A stretch of DNA of 64,000 nucleotides, from contig NZ_JARUBO010000005.1 of NCBI RefSeq assembly GCF_029626235.1, positions 6,358,001 to 6,422,000 of the forward strand. The letters run 5' to 3'. The DNA comes from Micromonospora sp. WMMD1120. Its GTDB lineage: Bacteria; Actinomycetota; Actinomycetes; Mycobacteriales; Micromonosporaceae. This document shows, piece by piece, positions 8,447 to 18,500 of the stretch. The notes beneath the pieces are model-generated. The model was not told where the DNA came from. It searched no databases and saw nothing but the letters and a program-made list of their open reading frames with translations. Made by a program: the position numbers and the translations under genes. Numbering within the stretch: position 1 is the first letter of the stretch; every line of letters begins with the position of its first letter.

Positions 8447-9456
8447 CGACAACAGAGGTGGTGGGCGTGGATTACGCGTTGGAGGTGAACAGCCTGCGGC
8501 GGGACTTCGGTACCACACAGGCCCTCACCGGAATCGATTTCTCGGCCCGACGCGGTAGCGTCCTGGGTCTGCTCGGCCCGAACGGATCGGGCAAGACAAC
8601 CACCGTCCGCATTCTGTCCACGCTGCTCCGGCCGACCGCGGGGAGCGCCCGGGTCTGCGGCTTCGACGCGGTCAAGGACGCCGCCCGGGTCCGGGAGGTC
8701 ATCGGGCTCACCGGTCAGTACGCCGCCGTTGACGAGGACCTCAGCGGACGCCTGAACCTGGAGCTGATCGCCCGCCTGCTGGGCTTTCCGGCACGGCAGG
8801 CCCGGGTCCGCGCCGACGAGTTGCTGGAGTCGTTCGATCTGGTCGACGCCGCGAAGCGGCCGGCCAAGACGTACTCCGGGGGTATGCGCCGCCGGCTCGA
8901 CCTGGCGGCCAGCCTGATCGGCACGCCCCAGGTGCTGTTCCTCGACGAGCCGACGACCGGACTCGACCCACGCAGCCGCGCCTCGGTGTGGGACGTCATC
9001 CGGCGCCTGCGGGGCGACGGCACGACAGTGCTGCTCACCACCCAGTACCTGGAGGAGGCCGACCGGCTCGCCGACGAGCTGGTCGTCCTCAACCACGGCG
9101 CGGTGATCGCCGCGGGCAGCCCGACCAAGCTGAAGCACCAGGTCGGTGGGCAGACCCTGGAGGCCCGCCCGGACGACCCCGCGCACCTCGACGAGGTCGC
9201 CGAGGTGCTGGGCGCCATCACCGGCGGCAAGGCGAGTGTGGACGCGGACGCGGGAGTTGTCGCCGCGCCCGCCGCCGACCCGGCGATCCTCGCCGCCGCC
9301 GTCGACCGGCTCGGTGCCGCGGGCATCACCATCGCCGCACTCGGGTTGCGTCAGCCGAGCCTGGACGAGGTCTTCTTCAGCCTCACCGACGGCACGACGC
9401 AGCAGCCCGCGGTGGAGCACGTTCCCGCGTACGCGAAGAAGGAGACCCTGGTATGA
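8443..9456 (+). CDS. ABC transporter ATPase, DrrA-type drug exporter
   Basis: 337 residues. The ATP-binding domain has Walker A GLLGPNGSGKTTT, the daunorubicin-resistance-type signature YSGGMRRRLDLA, Walker B VLFLDEPTTGLDP and the switch region VLLTTQYLEEADRLAD. The C-terminal ~100 residues carry the DUF4162-type tail found in DrrA proteins, ending near LRQPSLDEVFFSLT. It couples to the adjoining DrrB-like permease to export a hydrophobic antibiotic or peptide. GTG start at 8443 overlaps the preceding stop codon, and the 3' end overlaps the permease start (ATGA). Self-resistance or export of the cluster product is the natural reading, by analogy with NRPS clusters that carry the same pair. 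Confidence 0.94.
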   Translation: MTTTEVVGVDYALEVNSLRRDFGTTQALTGIDFSARRGSVLGLLGPNGSGKTTTVRILSTLLRPTAGSARVCGFDAVKDAARVREVIGLTGQYAAVDEDLSGRLNLELIARLLGFPARQARVRADELLESFDLVDAAKRPAKTYSGGMRRRLDLAASLIGTPQVLFLDEPTTGLDPRSRASVWDVIRRLRGDGTTVLLTTQYLEEADRLADELVVLNHGAVIAAGSPTKLKHQVGGQTLEARPDDPAHLDEVAEVLGAITGGKASVDADAGVVAAPAADPAILAAAVDRLGAAGITIAALGLRQPSLDEVFFSLTDGTTQQPAVEHVPAYAKKETLV

Positions 9457-10268
9457 CCGCGACCGCGACCGCAGCCGAACGACGTCCGGCGCCGACGCGC
9501 TCGACGTCGCTGCTGCCGGCCGTCCAGCACAGTTGGACGATGGCCTGGCGGCACCTGGTCAAGCTGCGGCTGTCGCCGCAGATCATCGCGCTGTCCGCCA
9601 TCCAGCAGGTGGTCATGCTGCTGGTGTTCATGCTGATCTTCGGCGGCGCGGTGTCCGGCAACCGCGGCGAGTATCTGGAGTTCCTCCTGCCCGGCATCCT
9701 CGCGCAGAACCTCGCGTTCGCGATCTCGGCGTCGGCGTCGGCGATCCAGAACGACATCCGCAAGGGCATCTTCGACCGCTTCCGGAGCCTGCCGATCGCC
9801 CGGTCCGCCCCGCTGGTCGGCCACATCGTCGGTGACCTGCCGCGTCTGGCGCTCGCCACAATGGTCGTGGTGCTGGTCGCGATCGCCTGCGGCTTCCGGA
9901 TCCGGACCGGTCCGCTGGAGTTGCTGCTCGCCCTGGCCCTGATCCTGCTGATGGCGATCGCCTTCAGCTGGGTGGCGGCGACCGTCGGCCTGCTCGCCAA
10001 GCGTCCGGAGAGCGTGAGCATGATGAGCCTGCTGATCATGCTGCCACTCGCCTTCGGCAGCAACGCCCTGGTGCCGACCACGAGCCTCCCGGGCTGGTTC
10101 CAGAGCTGGGTCCGGATCAACCCGCTGACCCACCTCTCCGACGCGCTGCGGTCGCTGCTGACCGGGCCGGTCGAGACGCGGCCGATGGTGCTCACGGTGA
10201 TCTCGGCGGCCGTGGTCATCCTCGTCTTCGCGCCGTTGGCCATCCGCGCGTACGCCCGACGCCTCTAG
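9453..10268 (+). CDS. ABC transporter permease, DrrB-type
   Basis: 271 residues of the ABC-2 family. After a ~30-residue cytoplasmic N-terminus comes VQHSWTMAWRHLVKLR, typical of DrrB-like permeases, then six hydrophobic helices. Other family features are the conserved EYLEFLLPGILAQ region, a KGIFDRFRSLPIARS loop and NPLTHLSDALRSLLTG near the end. It forms the membrane channel for the ATPase encoded just upstream; the ATG at 9453 overlaps the ATPase stop and has AAGGAG about ten bases before it. It is the last gene of the operon; a strong hairpin follows at 10287-10320. Confidence 0.94.
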   Translation: MTATATAAERRPAPTRSTSLLPAVQHSWTMAWRHLVKLRLSPQIIALSAIQQVVMLLVFMLIFGGAVSGNRGEYLEFLLPGILAQNLAFAISASASAIQNDIRKGIFDRFRSLPIARSAPLVGHIVGDLPRLALATMVVVLVAIACGFRIRTGPLELLLALALILLMAIAFSWVAATVGLLAKRPESVSMMSLLIMLPLAFGSNALVPTTSLPGWFQSWVRINPLTHLSDALRSLLTGPVETRPMVLTVISAAVVILVFAPLAIRAYARRL

Positions 10269-10286
10269 CGGGCACCAGCACGAATC

Positions 10287-10320
10287 GAGGGGCCGCCGGT
10301 CATCCGACCGGCGGCCCCTC
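10287..10320. terminator. Strong hairpin between convergent genes
   Basis: Perfect 14-bp GC-rich inverted repeat, arms 10287-10300 and 10307-10320, with a 6-base loop. It lies 19 bases after the DrrB-like stop and 16 bases after the end of the opposing P450 gene, so it can terminate both operons. Confidence 0.85.
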
Positions 10321-10335
10321 GGGTCTCTGCGACGC

Positions 10336-11631
10336 TCAGCTCGTTGCCGAACGCTCCCGCACCAGTACGGCGGGCAGCTCGATCAGTGTGCGCGACAGCG
10401 GGCCGGGCACGTGCCGCAACTCCCGCACCGGCACCGCGAGGTGCGCCTGCGGGAAGCGCTCGAGGAAGCGTCCGATGCAGACCTCACCGACCATGCGGGC
10501 CAGCGCGGCGCCGAGGCAGTGGTGGATGCCGTGCCCGAACGCCAGGTGGCCGCTGGTGTTGCGGTGGATGTCGAACTGGTCGCCGTTGTCGAACTTCTCC
10601 GGGTCGTGGTTGCCGACCCCGAGCGGGAGCACGACGACAGTTCCCTTCCGCACCTCGGCCACACCGATCTTCGTGTCCGCCACCGCGAAGCGCGGGTTCG
10701 TGACGAACTGGGCGCCGTCGAACCGCAACGCCTCCTCGATGGCCGGACCGAGCAACGACGGGTCGTCGCGCACCTCGTCCCGCTGCTCCGGGTGGCTCAA
10801 CAACGCCGCCAGGCCGTTGCCGATCAGGTCGACGGTCGGCTCGTGACCACTGACCAGCAGGCTGAGGCTGATCGAGATCAGCTCGTGCTCGCTGAGCCGG
10901 CCATCCTCGGCGTCCTGCACCTGGATCAGTTCGCTGAGCAGGTCGTCCTTGGGGTCGGCCCGCTTCTCGTCGATCAGCTGCTGGAGGTTGACGACGATCT
11001 GCTCGGCCAGGTCGTCGAACCCCATCTGACCGCCCTTGTGTACCCGGGTGCGCTCCTCCCAGGCATCGAACGGGCCGAGGTGCTCGTCCGGCACGCCGAG
11101 CAGCTCACAGATCAGCCTGATCGGCAGACTCCAGGCGTACGCCATCAGGTCGACCGTCGAGCCGTCGGCGCCCTTGGTCTCCAGCAGCCCCAGTTGCGTC
11201 TCGGTCAGCGCCTCCAGGGTCGGCCGCAACTTCTCGATCCGGCGCATCGTGAACGCCTTGGCGAACAGCTTGCGCCGGCGGGTGTGCACCGGCGGATCGG
11301 CCGTCTGCATCTGGGCGTCGTACCGGCGCCAGACGCTCTTGTCGTTCGGGTTGCGGGTCTCGTGCTCCGCAGCCGGGCTGGCGTGCAGGTCCGGGTTCAG
11401 ATGGGCGTCCCGGATGTCCTGGTAGCGCATCGGCACCAGCCAGTGCTTCGGCACGTCCAGCTGCGGCCCGGACGGCAGCTCCACCCACCAGAACGGCGAC
11501 TGGCTCTGCAGCGAACGGAAGAAGGCCGGCTTGTCCCGGATCATCTCCGGGTCCATCATCTGGAACACCGGCCAGTCCTGGCCGGGCACCGCGCCTTCCG
11601 GCTTCGCTGCGGATGGGTCGTTCGCGGACAT
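10336..11631 (-). CDS. Cytochrome P450 downstream of the NRPS (P450-1)
   Basis: 431 residues, soluble bacterial P450. The heme loop is FGHGIHHCLGAALARM with the ligand Cys, and the ExxR helix is EEALRFDG. In the I-helix the usual A/G-G-x-E/D-T reads SGHEPT, so the proton-relay threonine is displaced by proline with Thr one place later, which is unusual. The start has a strong GAGGAGG site and lies 19 bases after the NRPS stop, so it is the last gene of the NRPS operon. P450s in this position commonly tailor the peptide on the assembly line, by beta-hydroxylation or aryl cross-linking. With two predicted Hpg residues two positions apart and a Tyr, an aryl coupling is possible, but the substrate cannot be read from sequence. 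Confidence 0.92.
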   Translation of the reverse strand: MSANDPSAAKPEGAVPGQDWPVFQMMDPEMIRDKPAFFRSLQSQSPFWWVELPSGPQLDVPKHWLVPMRYQDIRDAHLNPDLHASPAAEHETRNPNDKSVWRRYDAQMQTADPPVHTRRRKLFAKAFTMRRIEKLRPTLEALTETQLGLLETKGADGSTVDLMAYAWSLPIRLICELLGVPDEHLGPFDAWEERTRVHKGGQMGFDDLAEQIVVNLQQLIDEKRADPKDDLLSELIQVQDAEDGRLSEHELISISLSLLVSGHEPTVDLIGNGLAALLSHPEQRDEVRDDPSLLGPAIEEALRFDGAQFVTNPRFAVADTKIGVAEVRKGTVVVLPLGVGNHDPEKFDNGDQFDIHRNTSGHLAFGHGIHHCLGAALARMVGEVCIGRFLERFPQAHLAVPVRELRHVPGPLSRTLIELPAVLVRERSATS

Positions 11632-11650
11632 GCCGCCTCCTCGATCGATC

Positions 11651-14600
11651 TCAGGGGTTCAACTTGCCGGACAGGATCGCGCCGACCTCGGCCAACGGCC
11701 CGGGACGCATCAGTTCGTCGTGCGCGCACGCGAGGGTGTGGGTCACCACCCGCCCGGTCACGTAGGGGGCCCACGACTCGGGACCGGGGGCGTCGCCGCC
11801 CTTGTCGGCGGTGGCCCGGCAGAGCAGCACGTCCCCCTGGAACGGCCGGAGGGTGAACTCCCTGCTGATCCGGCCCATGTTGGTGCCGACCGCCGCCATC
11901 GCGGCGACCTGCCTCCGGTCGAGTCCGGCCGCGGCACTCCCGCCCGAGCCGAGCACCGCCATGGCGGTGTCGTAGTCCAGCGTCGCGCCCGGCGGCAGCG
12001 GGTGCTCGGTGCCGAGGAACATCAGCAACTGCTCGAGGATCATCTCCTCGGTCACCTCGGTGGCCTCGCCGGCGGCCCGGATCGGGTACGCGTCCAGCAG
12101 GGCCAGCAGCTCGACCTGCTCCCCCATCTCCTGGAGCAGGCTCGCCATCCGGTGGGCGATCAGCCCACCGAGCGACCAACCGGCCAAGCGGTACGGGCCG
12201 GATGGTCGCACCGTCCGGATCTGCCGCACGTAGTCCCGGGCCATGTCGTCCAGGTCGGCCGGAAGCTGCTCGAACCGTCCGTCCGCCGACTCCGTCAGCC
12301 CGCGCGCCTGTAGCGCGTAGACCGGCTGGTCGCCGTCGAGGTGGCGGAGCAGACCGGCGTACGCCCAGCCGACACCTCCGAAGGGGTGCACGCAGAACAG
12401 CGGGTTGCGGCCGCCGTGCTCACGCAGGGGAAGCAACGTCGCGAGGGGGTCGCCGCCCGCCGCTCCACCCAGCCGGTCGGCGAGCGCGGCCACCGTCGAC
12501 GCCTCGTACAGATCGCGCACGCCGACCCGGGTGCCGGATAGTTCGGTGACCCGGGCGGCGAGCGTGGCCGCCGCGAGCGAATCACCGCCCAGCTCGAAGA
12601 AGTTGTCCTCGACGCCCACCAGACCCAGGCCGAGCACGTCGCCGAACACCTCGCAGAGCAGTTCCTCCCACGGCGTCCGCGGCCCCCGGCCGCGCGACTC
12701 ACCAGGGCCCGCGGGATGGGGTAGCGCTGCTCGATCGACCTTGCCGTTCGGCGTGAGCGGTACGGCGTCCAACCGCACGACGGCGGACGGGACCAGGTGC
12801 TCGGGCAGGGCTTCGGCGACGTACGCCCGCAGCATCCGTTCGTCGATGCTCGCGCCGTCGGCGGGTACGACGTACGCCACCAGCCGCCGTGTGCCGCCGT
12901 TGGGACCGGACCGGGCGAGGACCAGAGCCGACGCGACGTCCGGGTGGGCGGTGAGCCGGGCCTCGATCTCGCGGGGCTCGATCCGGAAGCCGCGCAGCTT
13001 GATCTGGTCGTCGGTGCGGCCGAGATACTCCAGCTCGCCGTCCGCCGTCCACCGCACCAGGTCGCCGGTGCGGTACATGACCTCGCCGGTGACGCCGAAC
13101 GGGTTGGCCACGAAGCGCTCGGCGGTGGTGGCCGGCCGGTTCAGGTAGCCGCGGGCGAGGCCGACGCCCGCCACGTACGCCTCGCCGGCAACACCGGGTG
13201 GCACCGGCCGCAGCCGCGCGTCGAGCACGTACACCCGGGTGTTCCAGATCGGCGCGCCGATCGGTGGCGCGCTGTCGCCGGCGAGCGGCTGGCTCATCGA
13301 CGCGCAGACGGTGGTCTCCGTCGGCCCGTACGCGTTGATCATGCGGCGGCCGGGACTGAACCGGGCGACCAGGTCGCCCGAGGTCGCCTCGCCCGCCACC
13401 ACGAGCGTCATGCCGGCGGGCAGGTCGTCCGCCGCCAGCACCGCGAGCGCCGCCGGCGGGATCGTGGCGTGGGTGATCCGCTGGTCGGCGAGCAGGTCGA
13501 CGAGCGGCCGGCCGGCCTGGAGCCGGTCGGCGGGCGCGAGCACCAGGCACGCTCCACTCAGCAGCGCCATGCACAGCTCGGAGACCGCGGCGTCGAAGCT
13601 CGTCGAGGCGAACTGCAGGACCCGGCTGTCCGGTCGCACACCGAACCGCTCGATCTGCGCGCCGGCCAGGTTGGCCAGACCCCGGTGCGAGACGACGACC
13701 CCCTTGGGCCGACCGGTGGACCCCGACGTGTAGATCAGGTAGGCGGCGTTCGCCACCGCCGGCGTGGGTAGCGGGCCGGTCGTCGTCACCGGTGCGCTCT
13801 CCGCCTCCTCGAGCACCGTCACCGGCACGGCCGTCGCGGGCAGGCCCGCCGCCGTCGCCCGGTCGCTGAGCACGAGCGCGGGGGACGAGTCCGCCAGCAG
13901 GAAGCTGATCCGGTCGACCGGGTACGCCGGGTCCACGGGCACGAATGCCGCGCCGGCCTTCGCCACCGCGAGCATCGCCACGACCAGCTCGATGCCGCGC
14001 GGCAGGGCGAGCGCGACGAATCGCTCCGGGGCGGCGCCCCGCGAGGCGAGCACCCGCGCCAGCCGCTCGGCGCGCTCGTCGAGCTGCGCGTACGTCAGCG
14101 ACTCGCGTCCGAAGGCGACGGCTGTGGCATCCGGGGTGCGCGCCGCCTGGCGCTCGAACAGTCCGGACAGGGTGCCGGGCGTCAGCTCCCGCGCGGTGTC
14201 GTTCCACCGCGTCAGCACCAGCTCCCGGTCGCGGGCGCCGAGCAGGTCGAACCGGCCGTGCGGCACGTCCGGGTCGGTGACGAGCGTCCGCAGCCAGGTC
14301 TCCAGTTGGTCGGCCAGCCGCCGTACGGTCTCCCCGTCGAAGAGACCGGGACGGTAGTCGAGACGGAAGCGCAGCGAGCCCGCCCGCGCCGACGCGATCA
14401 TCGCCAGCGCGAAGTGGCTACCGTCCTTGACCTGCCGGTCCACGACGGTGGCGTCGGCCCGCCCAGCGGGCTCGGACAGGTCCTCCGGCGGGGTCGGGTA
14501 GTTCTCGAACACCATGCCGGTGTCGAAGAGCGTTCCCAGGCCGGCCGCGCGGATCACCTCGCTGAGTCGGACGTGGTGCACCGACATCAGGGAACTCTGT

Positions 14601-15550
14601 TCCTGCTGCAGGTCGCGCAGCAGTTCCCGGGCCGACCGGGTCGGGTCGAGCCGGACCCGCACGGGCACGGTGTTGATGAACAGACCGATCATGTTCTCCG
14701 AGTTGGGCACCTCCGGTGGGCGGCCGGAGACCGTCGCACCCAGTACGACGTCGTCGCGGCCGGTGAGGCGGCCCAGCAGCGCGCCCCAGGCGCCCTGCAT
14801 CACGGTGTTGACGGTGAGTCCTTCGCTGCGCGCCCACGTCGCCACCGCGGCACTGAGGTCCTCGTCGAGGACGCGCTCGACCCGCTCCGGGATGAACGGC
14901 CGCCCGGGGTCGGCGGGCGCGACGAGGGTCGGCTCGTCGAGCCCGGCCAGGGCCGAGCGCCAGGTGCGCAGCGCCTCCTCGGGGTCCTGCTCGGTCAGCC
15001 AGCGCAGGTAGTCCCGGTAGTCGGGCGCGGGTGGCAGGCCGGAGTCGTCGCCGCCTCGGCGGTAGAGCTCGACCAACTCGCCCATCAGCAACGGGTCGGA
15101 CCAACCGTCGAGCAGGACGTGGTGGCTGGTGAGCACCAGCACGTACCGGTCGCCGCCGAGGACGAGCAGGGTGAAGCGCAGCATCGGCGGGCGCAGCATG
15201 TCGAAGCGCTCCGCCCGGTCGTCGTCGAGGATGCGGGCGCGCCGCACCTCCTGCTCCTGCTGCGACAAACCGGTCAGATCGTGCTCCCGCCAGGGCAGCG
15301 TCACCTCGGCCGGAATCACCTGGACCGGCTGGTCCAGGTCGCCCTGCCAGAATCCGGCCCGCAGGTTCGGGTGCCGGCGCAGCACCGCGCCGACGGCGGC
15401 GCGCAACGCCGGGAGGTCCATCGCGCCGGAGAGTTCCCACGCGGTCTGCACGACGTACGGGTCGGGTCCGTCGAGGTCCAGTCCGGCGTGGTACAGGAGT
15501 CCGGCCTGCAGGGAGGCACACGGGAGCACGTCCTGCACCCGCGGCCACTG
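11651..15550 (-). other. NRPS module 10: C-A-T-TE, predicted Tyr and release
   Basis: The D-donor-type C domain ([15 protein letters not shown]) has HHVLLDGW near 15104-15130. The A domain code is D-A-S-T-V-A-A-V-C, known from tyrosine or beta-hydroxytyrosine modules. The T domain is [11 protein letters not shown] near 12580. The type I thioesterase starts near 12445, with [16 protein letters not shown], nucleophile Ser in GWSLGG (near 12165) and a catalytic His in CAHDEL. Confidence 0.85.
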
Positions 15551-18500
15551 CGCCTCGATCCGGTCCACCTGCGCCTGACTGAGGGCGACCAACGGGAAGT
15601 CGGACGGCGTGTGACCAGCGGCACCGGGGCGCAGCCCCTCCTCGGCGAGCCGGTCGAGCACGCGCCCCCAGGTCTCGGCCAACTCGCGCACCTCGCCGGT
15701 GGTGAACTGCCCGGCCGGCCAGCTGAACGCGGCGCTCAACGACGGCCCCGCGGCCAGCTCGTCCACCGTCGCGTTGATCTCCAGAACGTGGGCGAAGGGT
15801 CGTCCGGCGTCGGGATCGTCGGACCGGGCGGCGTCCGCCGGGAACGTCAGGAACTCGGTCTCGGCACCGCTCGGCGTCGACGGGTCCCGGTCGTCGGTCG
15901 GCACCCGTCCGAGGTAGTTGACGGACAGTTGCGGCCTGCCCGCCTCGGCCAGGCGGGCGGTGGTCTCCTCGTTGAGATAGCGCAGCAGGCCGTAGCCCAC
16001 GCCCTTGTCGGGAATCGCGCGGAGCTGCTCCTTGACCCGCTTGAGCCCGAGGGCGGCGTCGCCCGTGCCGGGATCGAGCCGTACCGGATAGTTGCTGGTG
16101 AACCAGCCGACGGTACGCGACAGGTCGAGGCCGTCGACGAGGTCCTCGCGGCCGTGGCCCTCCAGGTTCAACAGCACCGACGGGTCGTCGCCCCGGCCCA
16201 GCCCTCGCCGCCACTCGGCGACAGCCAGCGACAGCGTGGTGAGCAGCACCTCCTGGGCGCTCGCGTGGAACGCCGTGGGCAGGTCGTTGACGATCGGGGC
16301 GGTGCGCCGCACCGAGAACCGGACGCCCGCCAGCTCGGCGGTCGCCATCAGGTCCCGGGCCGGGTCGAGCGGACGGGCACCGAGTTGCCGGTCGGTGCCA
16401 CGCAGCGTCGTGAGCCAGGTGTCCAGCTCGTCGGTGCGGGCGACCGCGACCTCGGTGAGCGACTCCGCCCAGCGGCGGAACGACGTGGGCACCGGATCGA
16501 GGTTCGGCTCGTTCCCCGCCCGCGTGTCGCGCAGGGCGGAGTCGAAGTCGGCGACCAGGATCCGCCAGGAGACCGCGTCCACGGCCAGGTGGTGCACCAC
16601 GATCAGCAGGTGCCCCGGTTGGTCGTCGAGATCGAACCAGACCGCGCGCAGCATCGCGCCGTCCCGCGGCGACAGCTCGGCCACCGCTCGCCGTTTCTCG
16701 ACGGTGAACACCTCCTGGAGGTCCGCGCCAGCGGGCGGGCGGACCCGGCGCAGGACGCCCTCCAGGTCGCCGCTGGTCGGCTCGGGCACGACCAGCTTCC
16801 CGTCGCCGTCCGCCTCGGACAGCCGGGCGCGCAGCATGTCGTGGGTTCCGGTCAGCGCCGCCAGGGCCGCACGGAGGTGGGCGCTCGTGGTCCCGTCCGG
16901 CAGCGGGAGCAGTCGGTGTTGGTGGAACCCGTCACTCGACCCGCCCAGTTCCCGCAGCCACCGCATGATCGGCGTCAGCGGGACGTCGCCCACGCCGACG
17001 TCCACGGCGACCGGCCGGGTCTGGCCACCGGCCATGGCCGCGAGGGCCGCTACGGTCCTCTGCGCGAAGACGTCCCGAGGGCTGAAGACCACGCCCGCCT
17101 TGCGGGCCCGTGCCACCAACTGGATCGACGTGATGCTGTCTCCGCCGAGGTCGAAGAAGCTGTCGTCGATGCCGACCTCGGGGCGGCCGACCAGGTCGGC
17201 GAAGATCCGGCACAGCTCGGCCTCACGCTCGTCCCGGGGCGCCCGGCTGACCGACGTGGCCAGCTGCGGCTTGGGCAGCGCCCGCCGGTCGAGTTTGCCG
17301 TTGGGCAGGAGTGGCAGCGCGTCGAGAAGAACGAACGTCGACGGCACCATGTAGCCCGGCAGCGCGCCCGCCGCGTGTTCCTTCAGCTCATCCTCACCGG
17401 GCGTCCCGGCGTTGGGGACGAGATACGCCACGAGCACCGCGGCGGCGCCGAGATCGTTGCGGACCACCACGGCGGCCTGCGCGACCGACGGATGCCGCAA
17501 CAGCACCGACTCGATCTCGCCCGGTTCGATCCGGAAGCCGCGCAGCTTGATCTGACCGTCGGTGCGCCCCTGGAAGACCAGCTCGCCCTCGGCCTCCCAG
17601 CGCACCCGGTCGCCGGTGCGGTACATCCGCTCCCCCGGCGGACCGAACGGGTCCGGCACGAACCGCGCTGCCGTCTCCGCCGAACGTCCCCAGTAGCCAC
17701 GGGCCACGCCCGGTCCGGCGAGGTACAGCTCACCGGGGATGCCGGCCGGCACCGGACGGAGACCGCCGTCGAGCACGTAGACACGGGTGTCGCCGAGGGC
17801 CGTACCGATCGGGGCGACGCCACGGCCGCTCAGCGGTCGGCTCATGGTGGCCGCCACCGTACCCTCGGTCGGGCCGTAAACGTTCGTCATCCGCAGGCTC
17901 GGCGCCCACCGCTCGACGATCTCGGCGGAGAGGGCTTCGCCGCCGCTGTTGATCGCCTCGAGGTCGGGCAGCGGGTCTGGTGGCAGCGTGCCGATCAGCG
18001 TGGCCGCCAACTGCACGTGGGTGATCCGCTCCGCGCGGAGGATCGCGTGCAGTTCCTCGCCGGTGGGCACCCGCTGGTCGCTGACCGGCAGCACCAGGGT
18101 CGCGCCGACCGTCAACGCGATCACCACGTCGGCGATCGACGGGTCGAAGTTGGTCGCGGTCACCTGGAGCAGCCGCTTGCCGGGTGCCAGACCCAACCGT
18201 TCGGCATGGGAGTGACCGAGGCTGGCGAGGCCGGCGTGTGTGACCACCACACCCTTGGGCGTACCCGTCGAACCGGACGTGAAGATGACGTACGCGGCGT
18301 GCCACGGGCTCAACGCGGACGACCGGTCGGCGTCGGTCGGGGTCCGGTCGGGGCGCTCCGCCAGCGCGGTCTCGTCGACGCTGAGCAGCGGGGCCGAATC
18401 CGGCAGTTGTGCCCGCAGCCGCGGCGTGGTGACCGTCAGGACCGGCCGCACGGTGTCGAAGAGCACCCGCAGCCGCGCCGGCGGCTGGCCGGTGTCGACG

